Shown here piece after piece: positions 9,177 to 17,281 of a stretch of DNA of 64,000 bases. Positions within the stretch are counted from its first letter, which is position 1. Every line of letters begins with the position of its first letter. The stretch is taken from positions 1-64,000 of the forward strand of contig DGIS01000025.1 in the NCBI GenBank assembly GCA_002386525.1, given 5' to 3'. The notes under the pieces were generated by a model. That model was not told the DNA's origin. It did not search any database and was given only the letters and a program-made list of their open reading frames with translations. The DNA is from Sphingobacterium sp. UBA4616 (GTDB taxonomy: Bacteria > Bacteroidota > Bacteroidia > Sphingobacteriales > Sphingobacteriaceae). Position numbers and translations under genes: made by a program.

Positions 9177-9357
9177 CTACTTTCTTTCTCTCCAAAACCA
9201 CCCATTTTATTGCGGAATCTAATTCGTCCGGCCACGCTTTTAGACCTTCTTCCTGGATCTTCGCTCCTGCTTCAATTCCAACGCATTGCGCTGCTGACAA
9301 AGCGGTTTTCTTAATATAATCTACGTAACCCGTCGGTGGTTCTTTACTTAGTTTCAT
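9169..9357 (-). CDS. Small hypothetical protein (62 aa)
   Basis: 62 residues from ATG 9357 (a start five codons earlier is less likely because of the divergent promoter). The composition is that of a soluble folded protein (TALSAAQCVGIEAGAKIQ, then AWPDELDSAIKWVV). It is divergent from the gene at 9413, and the two starts are about 55 bp apart. Its TAG stop lies inside the hairpin at 9152-9176. I do not recognise the family; the convincing codon pattern and position between a terminator and a promoter are the reasons for calling it. Confidence 0.5.
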   Translation of the reverse strand: MKLSKEPPTGYVDYIKKTALSAAQCVGIEAGAKIQEEGLKAWPDELDSAIKWVVLERKKVEA

Positions 9358-9378
9358 GAAACAAATGTACAATTAGAT

Positions 9379-9408
9379 TTGCTTTTACTAAATTTGTTAG
9401 TATTTTTG
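9379..9408 (+). promoter_or_regulatory. Bacteroidota-type promoter (TTG-N19-TATTTTTG) for the gene at 9413
   Basis: TTTG at 9378-9381 and TATTTTTG at 9401-9408 match the known -33 and -7 elements with a 19-bp spacer. Transcription would start near 9413-9416, leaving almost no leader. Confidence 0.6.
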
Positions 9409-9412
9409 ATTT

Positions 9413-9880
9413 GTGAAACCGCTCGAAGTTTATCGCCGCAACCGTGTTATGTACGTCCAAATGACTGTACACGATAAGAGCATGGGCATGAAAGACTATC
9501 ATCTTTACAGCAAAAATGGCCTTGCTTTTTATGTTTTCAGGAAATCTCGGGGCATTTGGGACCTTGCCTATGGAGAGCTCGCGGATGATAACAAAGAAGC
9601 CTGCATTGATGCGCTTATACTTCGTTTTGATAGTGATGTTCCTGAATTGTTTTACCATCAGGGAAGACGTCAGATAGTGGAAGTGAGAGCGAAGAAATAT
9701 AGCCTTTGGCACATCTATCTCAATAATGCCTATGTAGGAAGTATTCAGTATTTCACCTTCACCAAGCAATTCAATTACCAAATCGAAGACAATAGCTTAT
9801 TGACGGATGATCATGCTCAAAAGTACATCGCCATGATCCAACGTGGGGAATTAAAGTGGATAAAGGATGATATTCGATAA
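9413..9880 (+). CDS. Hypothetical protein, possibly leaderless GTG start
   Basis: 155 residues from GTG 9413; the first in-frame ATG is codon 13 (9449). The GTG start lies only four bases after a perfect -7 element, so either the mRNA is leaderless with GTG or translation begins at the ATG. The sequence is polar and beta-rich (VYRRNRVMYVQMTVHD, then YSLWHIYLNNAYVGSI), without catalytic motifs. No signal peptide. I do not recognise the family, although the pair with the divergent 62-residue gene may be a conserved arrangement. Confidence 0.7.
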   Translation: MKPLEVYRRNRVMYVQMTVHDKSMGMKDYHLYSKNGLAFYVFRKSRGIWDLAYGELADDNKEACIDALILRFDSDVPELFYHQGRRQIVEVRAKKYSLWHIYLNNAYVGSIQYFTFTKQFNYQIEDNSLLTDDHAQKYIAMIQRGELKWIKDDIR

Positions 9881-10040
9881 TTTCGCGCTCAATGGTGAAC
9901 CGTAGGTTTTAGAGATAACTCCATTGATGTGTAGCTCCCTGATTTACACCATCACCTACACCCTCACTCCAAACCCAGGAAACTCTAGCACAAGATGATC
10001 ACCTTCTTCTTTCCAAATAGGGTCTGATTTACCATAAGCC

Positions 10041-10637
10041 TTAATTGGCAATTGTATCCACACGACAATAAGTATATGCATCATGATTAAGGGCGCCCGC
10101 GAGTGGAAAGAGAATAAGAAATCCTGCTGCTGTCGACTCACTGGGCACTACTAAATCACCATGTTTATCTAGTGCAAAGCAAATAGTTTCGGTGAAGAAT
10201 CTATTGACTAATACATAGATTTCAAGATCGGTATTTCTGAAAGAAACAAAGTTTTGTGGTTCGGACTTAACTTTCCTCGTTCTTTCACGCACGACATTTC
10301 CTAAAGTATCAATTAGTTTGAAATGGATTTTATTTTTTTTGGTGAGCTCCAATGAAGTTTTGTAAAGATAATGCAGACTATCCGTTTTATAATAATTTGG
10401 TTCAATATAGTTCCATAAACAGTATTCATTATAGGCTGCACTCTTCTCCTGACGGCTATGATTATGGCCAATTACCTTCTGGGGATGATTATCAAAGATG
10501 TATGTCTCCTTCAAGCCTACCTTCGAAACGCTATGTGCCGCAGCATTCTGTGCTAAATACTTTGGCGATATGGAAGTACAAGAGTTACACGAAAAAATAA
10601 ATACCACTGAAAATAGTGCAATGGCTAGTGTGCGCAT
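10041..10637 (-). CDS. Hypothetical lipoprotein
   Basis: 198 residues. N-terminus MRTLAIALFSVVFIFSC gives a lipobox (FFSC-like FIFSC; a second Cys follows at SCNSC), so it is probably lipid-anchored. The C-terminal stretch GFLILFPLAGALNHDAYTY is hydrophobic and could be membrane-associated. There is no domain I can name. It is followed upstream by the truncated HxlR gene at 10684 on the same strand, with no evident operon logic. Confidence 0.7.
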   Translation of the reverse strand: MRTLAIALFSVVFIFSCNSCTSISPKYLAQNAAAHSVSKVGLKETYIFDNHPQKVIGHNHSRQEKSAAYNEYCLWNYIEPNYYKTDSLHYLYKTSLELTKKNKIHFKLIDTLGNVVRERTRKVKSEPQNFVSFRNTDLEIYVLVNRFFTETICFALDKHGDLVVPSESTAAGFLILFPLAGALNHDAYTYCRVDTIAN

Positions 10638-10683
10638 ATTGTGATTTTTTTTGATTTCTATAATAAGCTCTTTTGTTCAAATT

Positions 10684-10941
10684 CTAAAAGGACAGGTGCT
10701 TTTTCACTTTGTCCAATGGAGACCGTATAAAATCCGTCAATTTATCCATCGCTTCCAACTCCTTTAACTGAATATTTAAAATCCTACGCGAAGCGTCCGG
10801 AATCTTACGCTGCAATTCGCTTGGTCGTCGATATCCCTGATCAATAAACCAGAGCAAACGTATTTTCCATTTGCCGTAAAGCACTTCACCGATCAGATCA
10901 AGACCACAGTTCAGGTTCGGAATTATTTTTCTCTCATACAT
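10684..10941 (-). pseudogene. C-terminally truncated HxlR-family regulator
   Basis: 85 residues. The first 63 follow the intact 119-residue copy at 50227-50586 almost exactly (MYERKIIPNLNCGLDLIGE, then a GKWKIRLLW core and PDASRRILNIQLKELE), then the sequence runs into an unrelated tail and stops. The wing, which contacts DNA and helps dimerise, is missing, so it is probably inactive; a short DNA-binding variant cannot be excluded. It is divergent from the SDR at 11070, and the operator between them is intact, so loss of the repressor could leave the SDR unregulated or place it under the paralogue at 50 kb. Confidence 0.75.
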
Positions 10942-10975
10942 ATTCCAAAATTAAAGGTATGTTCCGAATTGCACA

Positions 10976-10998
10976 ATAGGGGAAAAATTTATCCCTAT
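10976..10998. promoter_or_regulatory. Conserved 23-bp inverted repeat, probable HxlR operator (copy 1)
   Basis: Arms ATAGGG and CCCTAT around an A/T-rich core. The same 23 bp is found unchanged at 50621-50643, in the same position of the second HxlR/SDR pair, while the DNA around it has drifted. This conservation marks it as the functional site, probably bound by the HxlR protein. Confidence 0.65.
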
Positions 10999-11069
10999 AT
11001 GAATCGTATTTCCGTACTTGTGCTAACTGTTTTTATAATCCAATTTTGTCCTATAAACAATTCGTAAAA

Positions 11070-11861
11070 ATGGAACAATTTAATTTCAACAATGAATTAT
11101 CAGGCAAAATAGCCTTGGTGACCGGCGGCACCAAAGGTGCCGGAAGAGCAATTGCAGAAAGACTGCTACAGGCTGGAGCAACAGTGATAGTAACCGCGAG
11201 AAACGCACCTGAGAAAAAAAACAGTAACCTGCATTTCATCGCATCCGATTTGAGTAAAGCAGAAGGTGCCCAAAACGTAGTTAGCGAGGTACTTACTAAC
11301 TATGGAAGACTGGATATTTTGATAAACAATATTGGTGGGTCATCAACCCCCGCCGGCGGGTTTGCGGCACTCAGCGATGCGGATTGGGAATCTACGCTAC
11401 AGGCGAATCTTTTGGCTCCGATTCGTCTAGATAGAGGATTTTTACCGCAAATGATCGATCGGAAAACAGGCGTTATCATCCATATAGCTTCAATTCAGGG
11501 GAAATTGCCTCTATATGATTCGACTTTGCCGTATGCCGCAGCAAAGGCAGGGCTGCGAAACTACAGTAAAAGTTTATCGAATGAAGTGGCTCCAAAAGGT
11601 GTTCGTGTACTGACTATTTCGCCTGGATGGATCAATACCACAGCATCGGAAGCATGGCTAGGCGAAATTGCAAGAAACTCCAACAGTACTGTGGAGGAAG
11701 CCCAACAAGGTGTAATGGACGCTTTGGGTGGAATCCCTTTCGGAAGGCCCGCTGAACCTGAAGAGGTAGCTGAACTCATTGGTTTCCTTGTTTCACCGAG
11801 AGCCAACTATCTAACAGGAACTGAATATATAATCGATGGTGGAACCGTACCAACAATTTAA
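11070..11861 (+). CDS. SDR family oxidoreductase (paralogue of 50716-51507)
   Basis: 263 residues from ATG 11070, which matches the start MEQF of the paralogue at 50716; an earlier in-frame start would add eight residues. Motifs: TGGTKGAG near residue 19, NNIGG, IHIASIQGK with the catalytic Ser, and PYAAAKAG giving Tyr and Lys of the active site; IDGGTVPTI at the end. The two proteins are the same length and very alike. It is followed 21 bp later by a SnoaL-like gene, which the 50-kb copy lacks. Likely regulated through the inverted repeat at 10976. Confidence 0.93.
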   Translation: MEQFNFNNELSGKIALVTGGTKGAGRAIAERLLQAGATVIVTARNAPEKKNSNLHFIASDLSKAEGAQNVVSEVLTNYGRLDILINNIGGSSTPAGGFAALSDADWESTLQANLLAPIRLDRGFLPQMIDRKTGVIIHIASIQGKLPLYDSTLPYAAAKAGLRNYSKSLSNEVAPKGVRVLTISPGWINTTASEAWLGEIARNSNSTVEEAQQGVMDALGGIPFGRPAEPEEVAELIGFLVSPRANYLTGTEYIIDGGTVPTI

Positions 11862-11882
11862 TATTATTTAAAAATAAAACAT

Positions 11883-12200
11883 ATGAACTTACCAAAAGTA
11901 ATCGCCGAGTTAGTAGAAAAACAAAACGACTTCGATAGTGCTGCTTATACAAAATGTTTTACGGAAACCGCGGTAGTCTTTGACGAAGGCAAAACTCATA
12001 ACGGAAGAGTAGAAATCGAACAATGGATTGACAAATCCAATAAGGAGTATAACGCTACTATGGAGCCATTGGATTATGACGAAAAAGAAAATATGCTGTC
12101 CGCGGAAATTTCTGGATCTTTTCCTGGAAGTCCAGTCATTTTAAAATTTCATTTTCAGTTGTCTAATGGGCTTATTCAATCACTGAAAATTACTGAATAG
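11883..12200 (+). CDS. NTF2/SnoaL-like small protein
   Basis: 105 residues with the pattern of a SnoaL-like NTF2 fold: helix VIAELVEKQNDFDSAAYTKC, FTETAVVFDEGKTHNGRVEI, then beta strands ending in KFHFQLSNGLIQSLKITE. This fold often forms small isomerase, hydratase or ligand-binding proteins. It lies 21 bp after the SDR on the same strand and ends at a strong terminator, so the two form an operon and may act on the same compound. No catalytic residue can be assigned with confidence. Confidence 0.75.
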   Translation: MNLPKVIAELVEKQNDFDSAAYTKCFTETAVVFDEGKTHNGRVEIEQWIDKSNKEYNATMEPLDYDEKENMLSAEISGSFPGSPVILKFHFQLSNGLIQSLKITE

Positions 12201-12220
12201 AATCTTAAACAATCTGATTC

Positions 12221-12255
12221 AAAAAAAGCTGAGGTATTTACTCCAGCTTTTTTTT
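12221..12255 (+). terminator. Rho-independent terminator of the SDR/SnoaL operon
   Basis: Stem AAAAAAGCTG / CAGCTTTTTT with a loop of about 12 bases and a run of T. Confidence 0.9.
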
Positions 12256-12460
12256 ATATCCAAAGTCTTTAAAATACCATTAGCAATGTACCATACTTCA
12301 CCATCAAAATCAAAGGAATGATCTCATTCATTTACCCTATGTGGCTTTTAATTTTAAATAATTAATACGCGAAAATGTTCGAATACTTTCGTTTTATGTA
12401 TATTCGCGGGGATAAAAATCAAATAGACATTTATAAAGAATTAAATACGACCAAAATTTG

Positions 12461-13444
12461 ATGTCCATTTTTCCAGTTATAACATCAGTCTTATCAGAGA
12501 AGAACTTAGGTGAATTTATTAAAGATAAATACGATCTGAGTGACGGATTTCATTGTACATTATTCCGAACAGGTGTAAATCATACTTACTTTATTTCTGA
12601 CAAAAAAATCAAGTATGTAGTAAGAGTATATTGCCATGGTTGGAGAACCAAAAATGAAATTCAAGAAGAATTGTGGCTTCTTAAACTGTTGAAAGAAAAT
12701 AGTGTTTCTGTTTCATTCCCTATTCCAGATAAAGAAAATAATCTGATACAAGAAATCAATGCACCTGAAGGGCAGCGCTACATTGTACTATTTTCATATG
12801 CTGAAGGAGAAAAAATGCGATTTATGGATAATGAAACTTGTTATGAAATTGGATCTCTAATGGCAAGGTTACACACCATTACTTCAAATAAAAACATAAA
12901 TAGAATCAATTATAATTCAGAATCACTTTTAAATAAATCATACGAATTATTAAAGCACTATTTCTCAGAGGATTTGAGCGAGATGAAATATCTTAAAGAA
13001 ATAGGTCTTGAAATCTCCAATACATTTCAAGAAATAGAACAATCCGAAGTTCAGAAAGGAATAGTCCATCTCGACATTTGGTATGATAATGTAAGTGTTA
13101 ATAGTAAAATAGAAATAACCATTTTTGACTTTGACAATTGCGGTAATGGCTTTTTGTTTTTAGACATTGGTTATTTCTTTATCCAATTATTTCACATAGA
13201 GTTAAATAAAGAAATCTATGAATCAAAAGTTGAAAGCTTTCTTAGTGGCTACCGAAAGGTAAGAGCGATTACGAAAAAAGAAATTAAACTAATTCCAGAG
13301 GCTGGGGCAGCTATTTTTGCTTTTTATCTCGGCGTTCAAGCACAAAGATTTGATTGGTCGAATATCTTTTTGACAGAAAACTACCTGAAAATGTTTGTTG
13401 GAAGAATAAAAACCTGGAAAGAATATTATGCATCAAAAAAGTAA
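12461..13444 (+). CDS. Phosphotransferase / kinase-like protein (APH/choline kinase fold)
   Basis: 327 residues from ATG 12461 (a TTG one codon earlier is possible). The N-lobe has RTGVNHTYFI and VVRVY, the glycine-poor nucleotide loop and Lys/Arg strand of APH-type enzymes; the catalytic loop is GIVHLDIWYDNV (H-x-D-x4-N, about residues 202-213) and the metal site is IFDFDNCGNG (about 225-234). All residues needed for phosphotransfer are present. Family members phosphorylate aminoglycosides, homoserine, choline or sugars; the substrate here is unknown. It stands alone, preceded by a terminator. Confidence 0.85.
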   Translation: MSIFPVITSVLSEKNLGEFIKDKYDLSDGFHCTLFRTGVNHTYFISDKKIKYVVRVYCHGWRTKNEIQEELWLLKLLKENSVSVSFPIPDKENNLIQEINAPEGQRYIVLFSYAEGEKMRFMDNETCYEIGSLMARLHTITSNKNINRINYNSESLLNKSYELLKHYFSEDLSEMKYLKEIGLEISNTFQEIEQSEVQKGIVHLDIWYDNVSVNSKIEITIFDFDNCGNGFLFLDIGYFFIQLFHIELNKEIYESKVESFLSGYRKVRAITKKEIKLIPEAGAAIFAFYLGVQAQRFDWSNIFLTENYLKMFVGRIKTWKEYYASKK

Positions 13445-13937
13445 TTGTGGCTAACAATGGCAATACACTTTAATTCGATAATGATAGCCCTCTCCTATCA
13501 AAAGGCTCTTCCATGGTCATTCATACTTGATCTGTCAATGTAAAACATTTTTACTACTCAGATCATGCATAGTCAAATATTCGGTAACAGAAAACTTCTC
13601 GACCGCTAGTAATGCATTTTCGACATCTAGAAATAATTTTCATCCGTCGAATAATCAGCAGCAAATTTAAGCAGATATGAAGTGAACTTCTCTTCCACAA
13701 GCATCGCGAAGTTTAAATAAATAGGCCTCACCTATCAAAGGATCAAAATGAATAGTATTATCGCCAAACGACGTTACAGTGGTTACATTGCCACGAGTGC
13801 GATGGGTGTATATCCATAGGTTTTACTAATCCTGACTCTACACTTTTGGGTAGTAATTCTCCATTAATGACACTTTCCATCGCAGATTTATTTATCTTAA
13901 TGGCTAAATTATATTATCAAGTGAAAAGATATTTAGT
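13445..13937. other. Gene-free stretch with possible decayed coding sequence
   Basis: On the minus strand about 50 codons ending at TAA 13667-13669 (FGDNTIHFDPLIGEAYLF, then LRDACGREVHFISA) read like real protein, but the frame is closed upstream and has no start. I take it for the tail of a decayed gene that I cannot name. Nothing else is recognised. Confidence 0.35.
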
Positions 13938-13955
13938 ATTTGTTGCACAACAAAT
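13938..13955. promoter_or_regulatory. 18-bp palindrome upstream of lipoprotein gene 14023
   Basis: ATTTGTTG-CA-CAACAAAT, two perfect 8-bp arms, about 70 bp before the start codon. It could be an operator; the regulator is not known. Confidence 0.35.
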
Positions 13956-14022
13956 GTTTGTGTATGTGATATTATAGAGTAATTAAGCCTAAAATTAATT
14001 AATAACATAAACAATAATCAGC

Positions 14023-14586
14023 ATGAAGAGTAAATTATTACTATTCCCCTCTTTATTAGCAATCTTAATAAGTTGTTCGAAAAGGGTAAACGATCCTTTT
14101 ATTCCTGAGGAGAAAAACCAGTTGGACAGTATTTATCAAGCTCCTAAAGATCCATTTTTGGGAATTCCGGAAAAGACGTCTGTGGTACATGTGCAAACCA
14201 GTATTGTTAACTACAACCAATGGCAAAACTTCTTCGTATCACCAGAAAAAATGACTATTGTGATGTGGCCAAGCCATGACAAAACATTAGTCATAAAAGA
14301 TGTCGACAAGGCTATTCAAGGCATTGCCATTGATAAAGAGTCGAATACTGAAGTCAAAACAGATAATATCACAATCGCTTCCGGCATTACATTTCAAGAT
14401 TATTACCCGGGCAAATATCTTATAGCGGTGATTATGACCGACGAGAAAGGGCAGGGTAAAAAAGCCTACAGCAGTAAAGAAATTACAATAAAAGAATATG
14501 GAAAATATTATATGCACAAAATATTTTCATTTGATGCGAAAGAAAGAGAATTTGAAGAATGGTCACCAAAAATAATAGAGAAATGA
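14023..14586 (+). CDS. Hypothetical lipoprotein, translationally coupled to the next gene
   Basis: 187 residues with a type II signal peptide (MKSKLLLFPSLLAILISC, Cys18). The mature part is beta-rich (TIVMWPSHDKTLVIKD, GITFQDYYPGKYLIAVIMTD), similar to Ig-like domains of surface lipoproteins. The stop codon overlaps the ATG of the next gene (ATGA at 14583-14586), so the two were built to be made together. It may be the anchor partner for the secreted domain protein that follows. Confidence 0.7.
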   Translation: MKSKLLLFPSLLAILISCSKRVNDPFIPEEKNQLDSIYQAPKDPFLGIPEKTSVVHVQTSIVNYNQWQNFFVSPEKMTIVMWPSHDKTLVIKDVDKAIQGIAIDKESNTEVKTDNITIASGITFQDYYPGKYLIAVIMTDEKGQGKKAYSSKEITIKEYGKYYMHKIFSFDAKEREFEEWSPKIIEK

Positions 14587-15671
14587 GAATAAAACTGACG
14601 TTAATACTCTTCCTTAGCCTTTTATTAAATCGGGTAATCGGACAAGTAATTAGTGGTGAGGCAAACCCGTGTCCAGAGACAAATTATACCTACTCTTTTA
14701 GTGGATCTTCCTTCGGCAATTATTTTTTATAGTCGATAACCGATGGTCAAATTATTAGCCAAAATTCAAATACTGTTGTTGTTAAATGGTATAACAAGGT
14801 GACCGAAAATGGAAAATGGAAACTTCGTGTTCAATACGAAACGATAAAATTTGATGGAACTTCTGGCGGTTCCACTTATTTGGATAAAGATGTGAAGGTG
14901 AACATACCTTCCCGCTATGTTATAACTGGGGATAGAGAAATTCCAGGTGATTTTAGAGGGAATAAAACTTATACAGCGCAAATAGTTAATTCAAATTTTC
15001 CTGCCGCATCATTTATATGGACGACGAATACGGGTATTCAGACGACAACCACTACTCCATCGTTTAATGTAAATATCACCGATGATCAATTGAAGTGGAT
15101 TACCGTTGCTGGGAAAAGTTCTACGTGTCCGCAATGGGGTGAAACCTTTAAATTTGATATAGTATATACCCCTGTATTTACAGGACCATCGTCTATTTGC
15201 TCTGAAGGAATCTACACAATTACTAGTCCTGGTACTATAACCCTTGAAAACGCATCAGGGATTGCGACGTTGACTGCTTTAGGAAATAATCAGTGGAAAG
15301 TGACTAGAACAGGTACAGCTAATGGACCTGTAAATTTAGTTTCAACATCAAATGGTAAAGTTTATAAAAAGAATATCCACATTGGCCCACTTTTCCAAGG
15401 TCAGATTGAAGGTTATACGACTTTAAAAAGAGGGTGGTCAAATAGATTGTATGAACTTTTTGAAGCAGGTGGCCCTTATACAAATCATACATGGACTATA
15501 AATAGCAATATGATAACATTGTCACCAAATGGAACAAATGTTAAATTGAGTGTCCCAACCTCATACAATTACTTAGATCCAGAAAATGGTGATTGGGTGA
15601 CTCTAAAATGTACTATGAATAGTGATTGCGGACCGGTATCTACAACATATGATATATTAATAATGCCTTAA
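14583..15671 (+). pseudogene. Secreted PKD/Ig-like protein interrupted by an in-frame amber codon
   Basis: The gene begins at ATG 14583 with a signal peptide (KLTLILFLSLLLNRVIGQ) and would encode about 362 residues. TAG at 14730-14732 (codon 50) stands inside a PKD-like domain where a Trp is expected (FL-stop-SITDGQI, compare the W-x-I-x-D-G pattern), so one change TGG to TAG explains it. Downstream the frame stays open to 15671 and its last 160 residues closely match the C-terminal domain of the subtilase at 7104-9146. Reinitiation at GTG or ATG codons downstream would give no signal peptide. Either a recent null allele or a sequencing error; suppression is less likely. Confidence 0.8.
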
Positions 15672-15678
15672 AGTATAT

Positions 15679-15707
15679 AAAAGCCTAGACTAATAATCTA
15701 GGCTTTT
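15679..15707. terminator. Terminator duplicated from the subtilase locus
   Basis: Stem AAAAGCCTAGA / TCTAGGCTTTT (11 bp) with loop CTAATAA. The subtilase terminator at 9152-9176 has the same stem sequence, so it was copied together with the C-terminal domain. Confidence 0.9.
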
Positions 15708-15764
15708 ACTATTAAATCAACCCGATAAACAACATGGTCGGTTAAATTCTTGGCATAGTTTAAA

Positions 15765-16220
15765 TCAATATTTACTGATTGCCGATAGGTAAGTCCAGAC
15801 AATGAAGAATAGCTGTAACGGTATTCTGAACCAAAGATAAGTCACTCCATTCCCATTAAATGTAGCCTTTTGATAATCTATTTGTTTTATGGAAGCATAA
15901 ATATTTGCAGGAAGTACCAATATCAGGAATACTATAAGTAACCAAGCAGTTAAAGTCCGATAATTTGGAAATAGAAGTCCAAAGGCAAAAATAATTTCTG
16001 CAATTCCTGTTAGATAAACACTTTCTGTTTTGAACGGGATAAATCCAGGTATCATTAAAGCCATTCCCTTTGTAAACGCAAAATGCCCAATAGCAGAAAA
16101 TATCAACATTGCAAACATAGCTATTCTGCCCGATAAAGCACATTGACAAGTACCATAAAGTAATTTCGTAACCAATAGGGAAACAGCAAACACACCAAGT
16201 AAAACAATTAACGGTTTCAT
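15765..16220 (-). CDS. DoxX-like integral membrane protein
   Basis: 151 residues with four hydrophobic segments (about 3-20, 33-50, 68-85, 90-107) and a last one near 132-148. The motif SAIGHFAFTKGMALMIPGF and the LTGIAEIIFAFGLLFP segment are typical of the DoxX/DoxD group. Function in this subgroup is not established. It lies 51 bp downstream of a Crp-family regulator on the same strand, so it is probably co-transcribed with or controlled by it. The Cys pair in TCQC near residue 25 is notable. Confidence 0.8.
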   Translation of the reverse strand: MKPLIVLLGVFAVSLLVTKLLYGTCQCALSGRIAMFAMLIFSAIGHFAFTKGMALMIPGFIPFKTESVYLTGIAEIIFAFGLLFPNYRTLTAWLLIVFLILVLPANIYASIKQIDYQKATFNGNGVTYLWFRIPLQLFFIVWTYLSAISKY

Positions 16221-16271
16221 TTTTTATAGGCAAAGTTCGTTTATTGCTTTAGAGAAATCAATGAACCCAAG

Positions 16272-16838
16272 TTAAGAAATTCGTCTGCGTATTCTACTTA
16301 ATGCTTGTGGTGTAATACCAATGTAAGAAGCAATATATTTCAGTGGTATTTCTTTTATAAGCTCCGGTCGCTCGGTAAAGAGATTTAAGTATCTCCTTTC
16401 AGCGGTTTCATTCAACAGAGAAAGCTCTCTTTGCGACTTTTTCAAAAACAATTCTTCGCTGGCTTGTCGCCCAATTGCATTACCGATTTTTGTTTTCTTG
16501 TAAATTTCTTGCAGATCATCAAAGGTAAGTTGCCAAAGTGTTGTTTCTGTTAAGGTTTCTATATAGTAAGTTGAGGGATTTCGAGTTAAAAAGGAATTGT
16601 ACCCGCTTACAAAATTGTTATTAAATGCAAACGAAAAAGTAAGGTCATTTTCTTCTTTTGGGATGTAGAAACGCACAATTCCTGTTTCAATGAACGACAG
16701 ATTATTTTCTATTTGACCCGACTTTAAGAGGATATGTTTTTTAGGAAAATTCTGCCTTGTAAGTTTAGAATAAAAAGCCTGCCAATCATGGTCTGTTAGC
16801 TCAAATCTCCTTTCAAAATATTTTCGGATTAGTTCCAT
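16272..16838 (-). CDS. Crp/Fnr-family transcriptional regulator
   Basis: 188 residues with a cyclic-nucleotide-binding-like beta roll (residues about 25-115: ILLKSGQIENNLSFIETGIV, then FYIPKEEND) and a C-terminal helix-turn-helix IPLKYIASYIGITPQALSRI. Bacteroidota have many such Crp-like proteins that lack the residues for cAMP; here the RxS-type phosphate-binding motif is missing, so the ligand is unknown. No Fe-S cysteines are seen. Its operon partner is the DoxX-like gene. Confidence 0.9.
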   Translation of the reverse strand: MELIRKYFERRFELTDHDWQAFYSKLTRQNFPKKHILLKSGQIENNLSFIETGIVRFYIPKEENDLTFSFAFNNNFVSGYNSFLTRNPSTYYIETLTETTLWQLTFDDLQEIYKKTKIGNAIGRQASEELFLKKSQRELSLLNETAERRYLNLFTERPELIKEIPLKYIASYIGITPQALSRIRRRIS

Positions 16839-17281
16839 TGAAGCTGTTAATCAATTACATTTTACAAATTTACATCACTACCGTCGAAAACGATTAGGAA
16901 AAACGCATAAAAAAGCGAGGCATTATGAATTCAAAAAATATTATATTGAAGACACCACTACGCCACCAATGCAATGGTAAATATAAAAGTTTTAAGTCGG
17001 CTTCTATCCAAGATAGACCGTGATATTGTAAAAAACCTGTATCTAAACACAATAGCGACAAACATCACAAAGGTCTTAACATCTGGACACATTTAATGAG
17101 CATTCTTTTCTGTTATCACTACTTCAACATCAGACAATTTATATGATAACATGGCTTGAGAAATATAGTAGGATAGACAGGAAATGGATAAGAATAAATT
17201 TGTTTTAACAAAGCGACATTTTTAGTTTTAGCATTACATTTAAAATGGATATATTTCCGTTCATTTTATTTCTATTTTTTG
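16839..17281. other. Divergent intergenic region
   Basis: About 440 bp between the Crp-family gene (minus) and the AraC gene (plus). No coding frame, repeat or terminator is evident. Confidence 0.4.
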
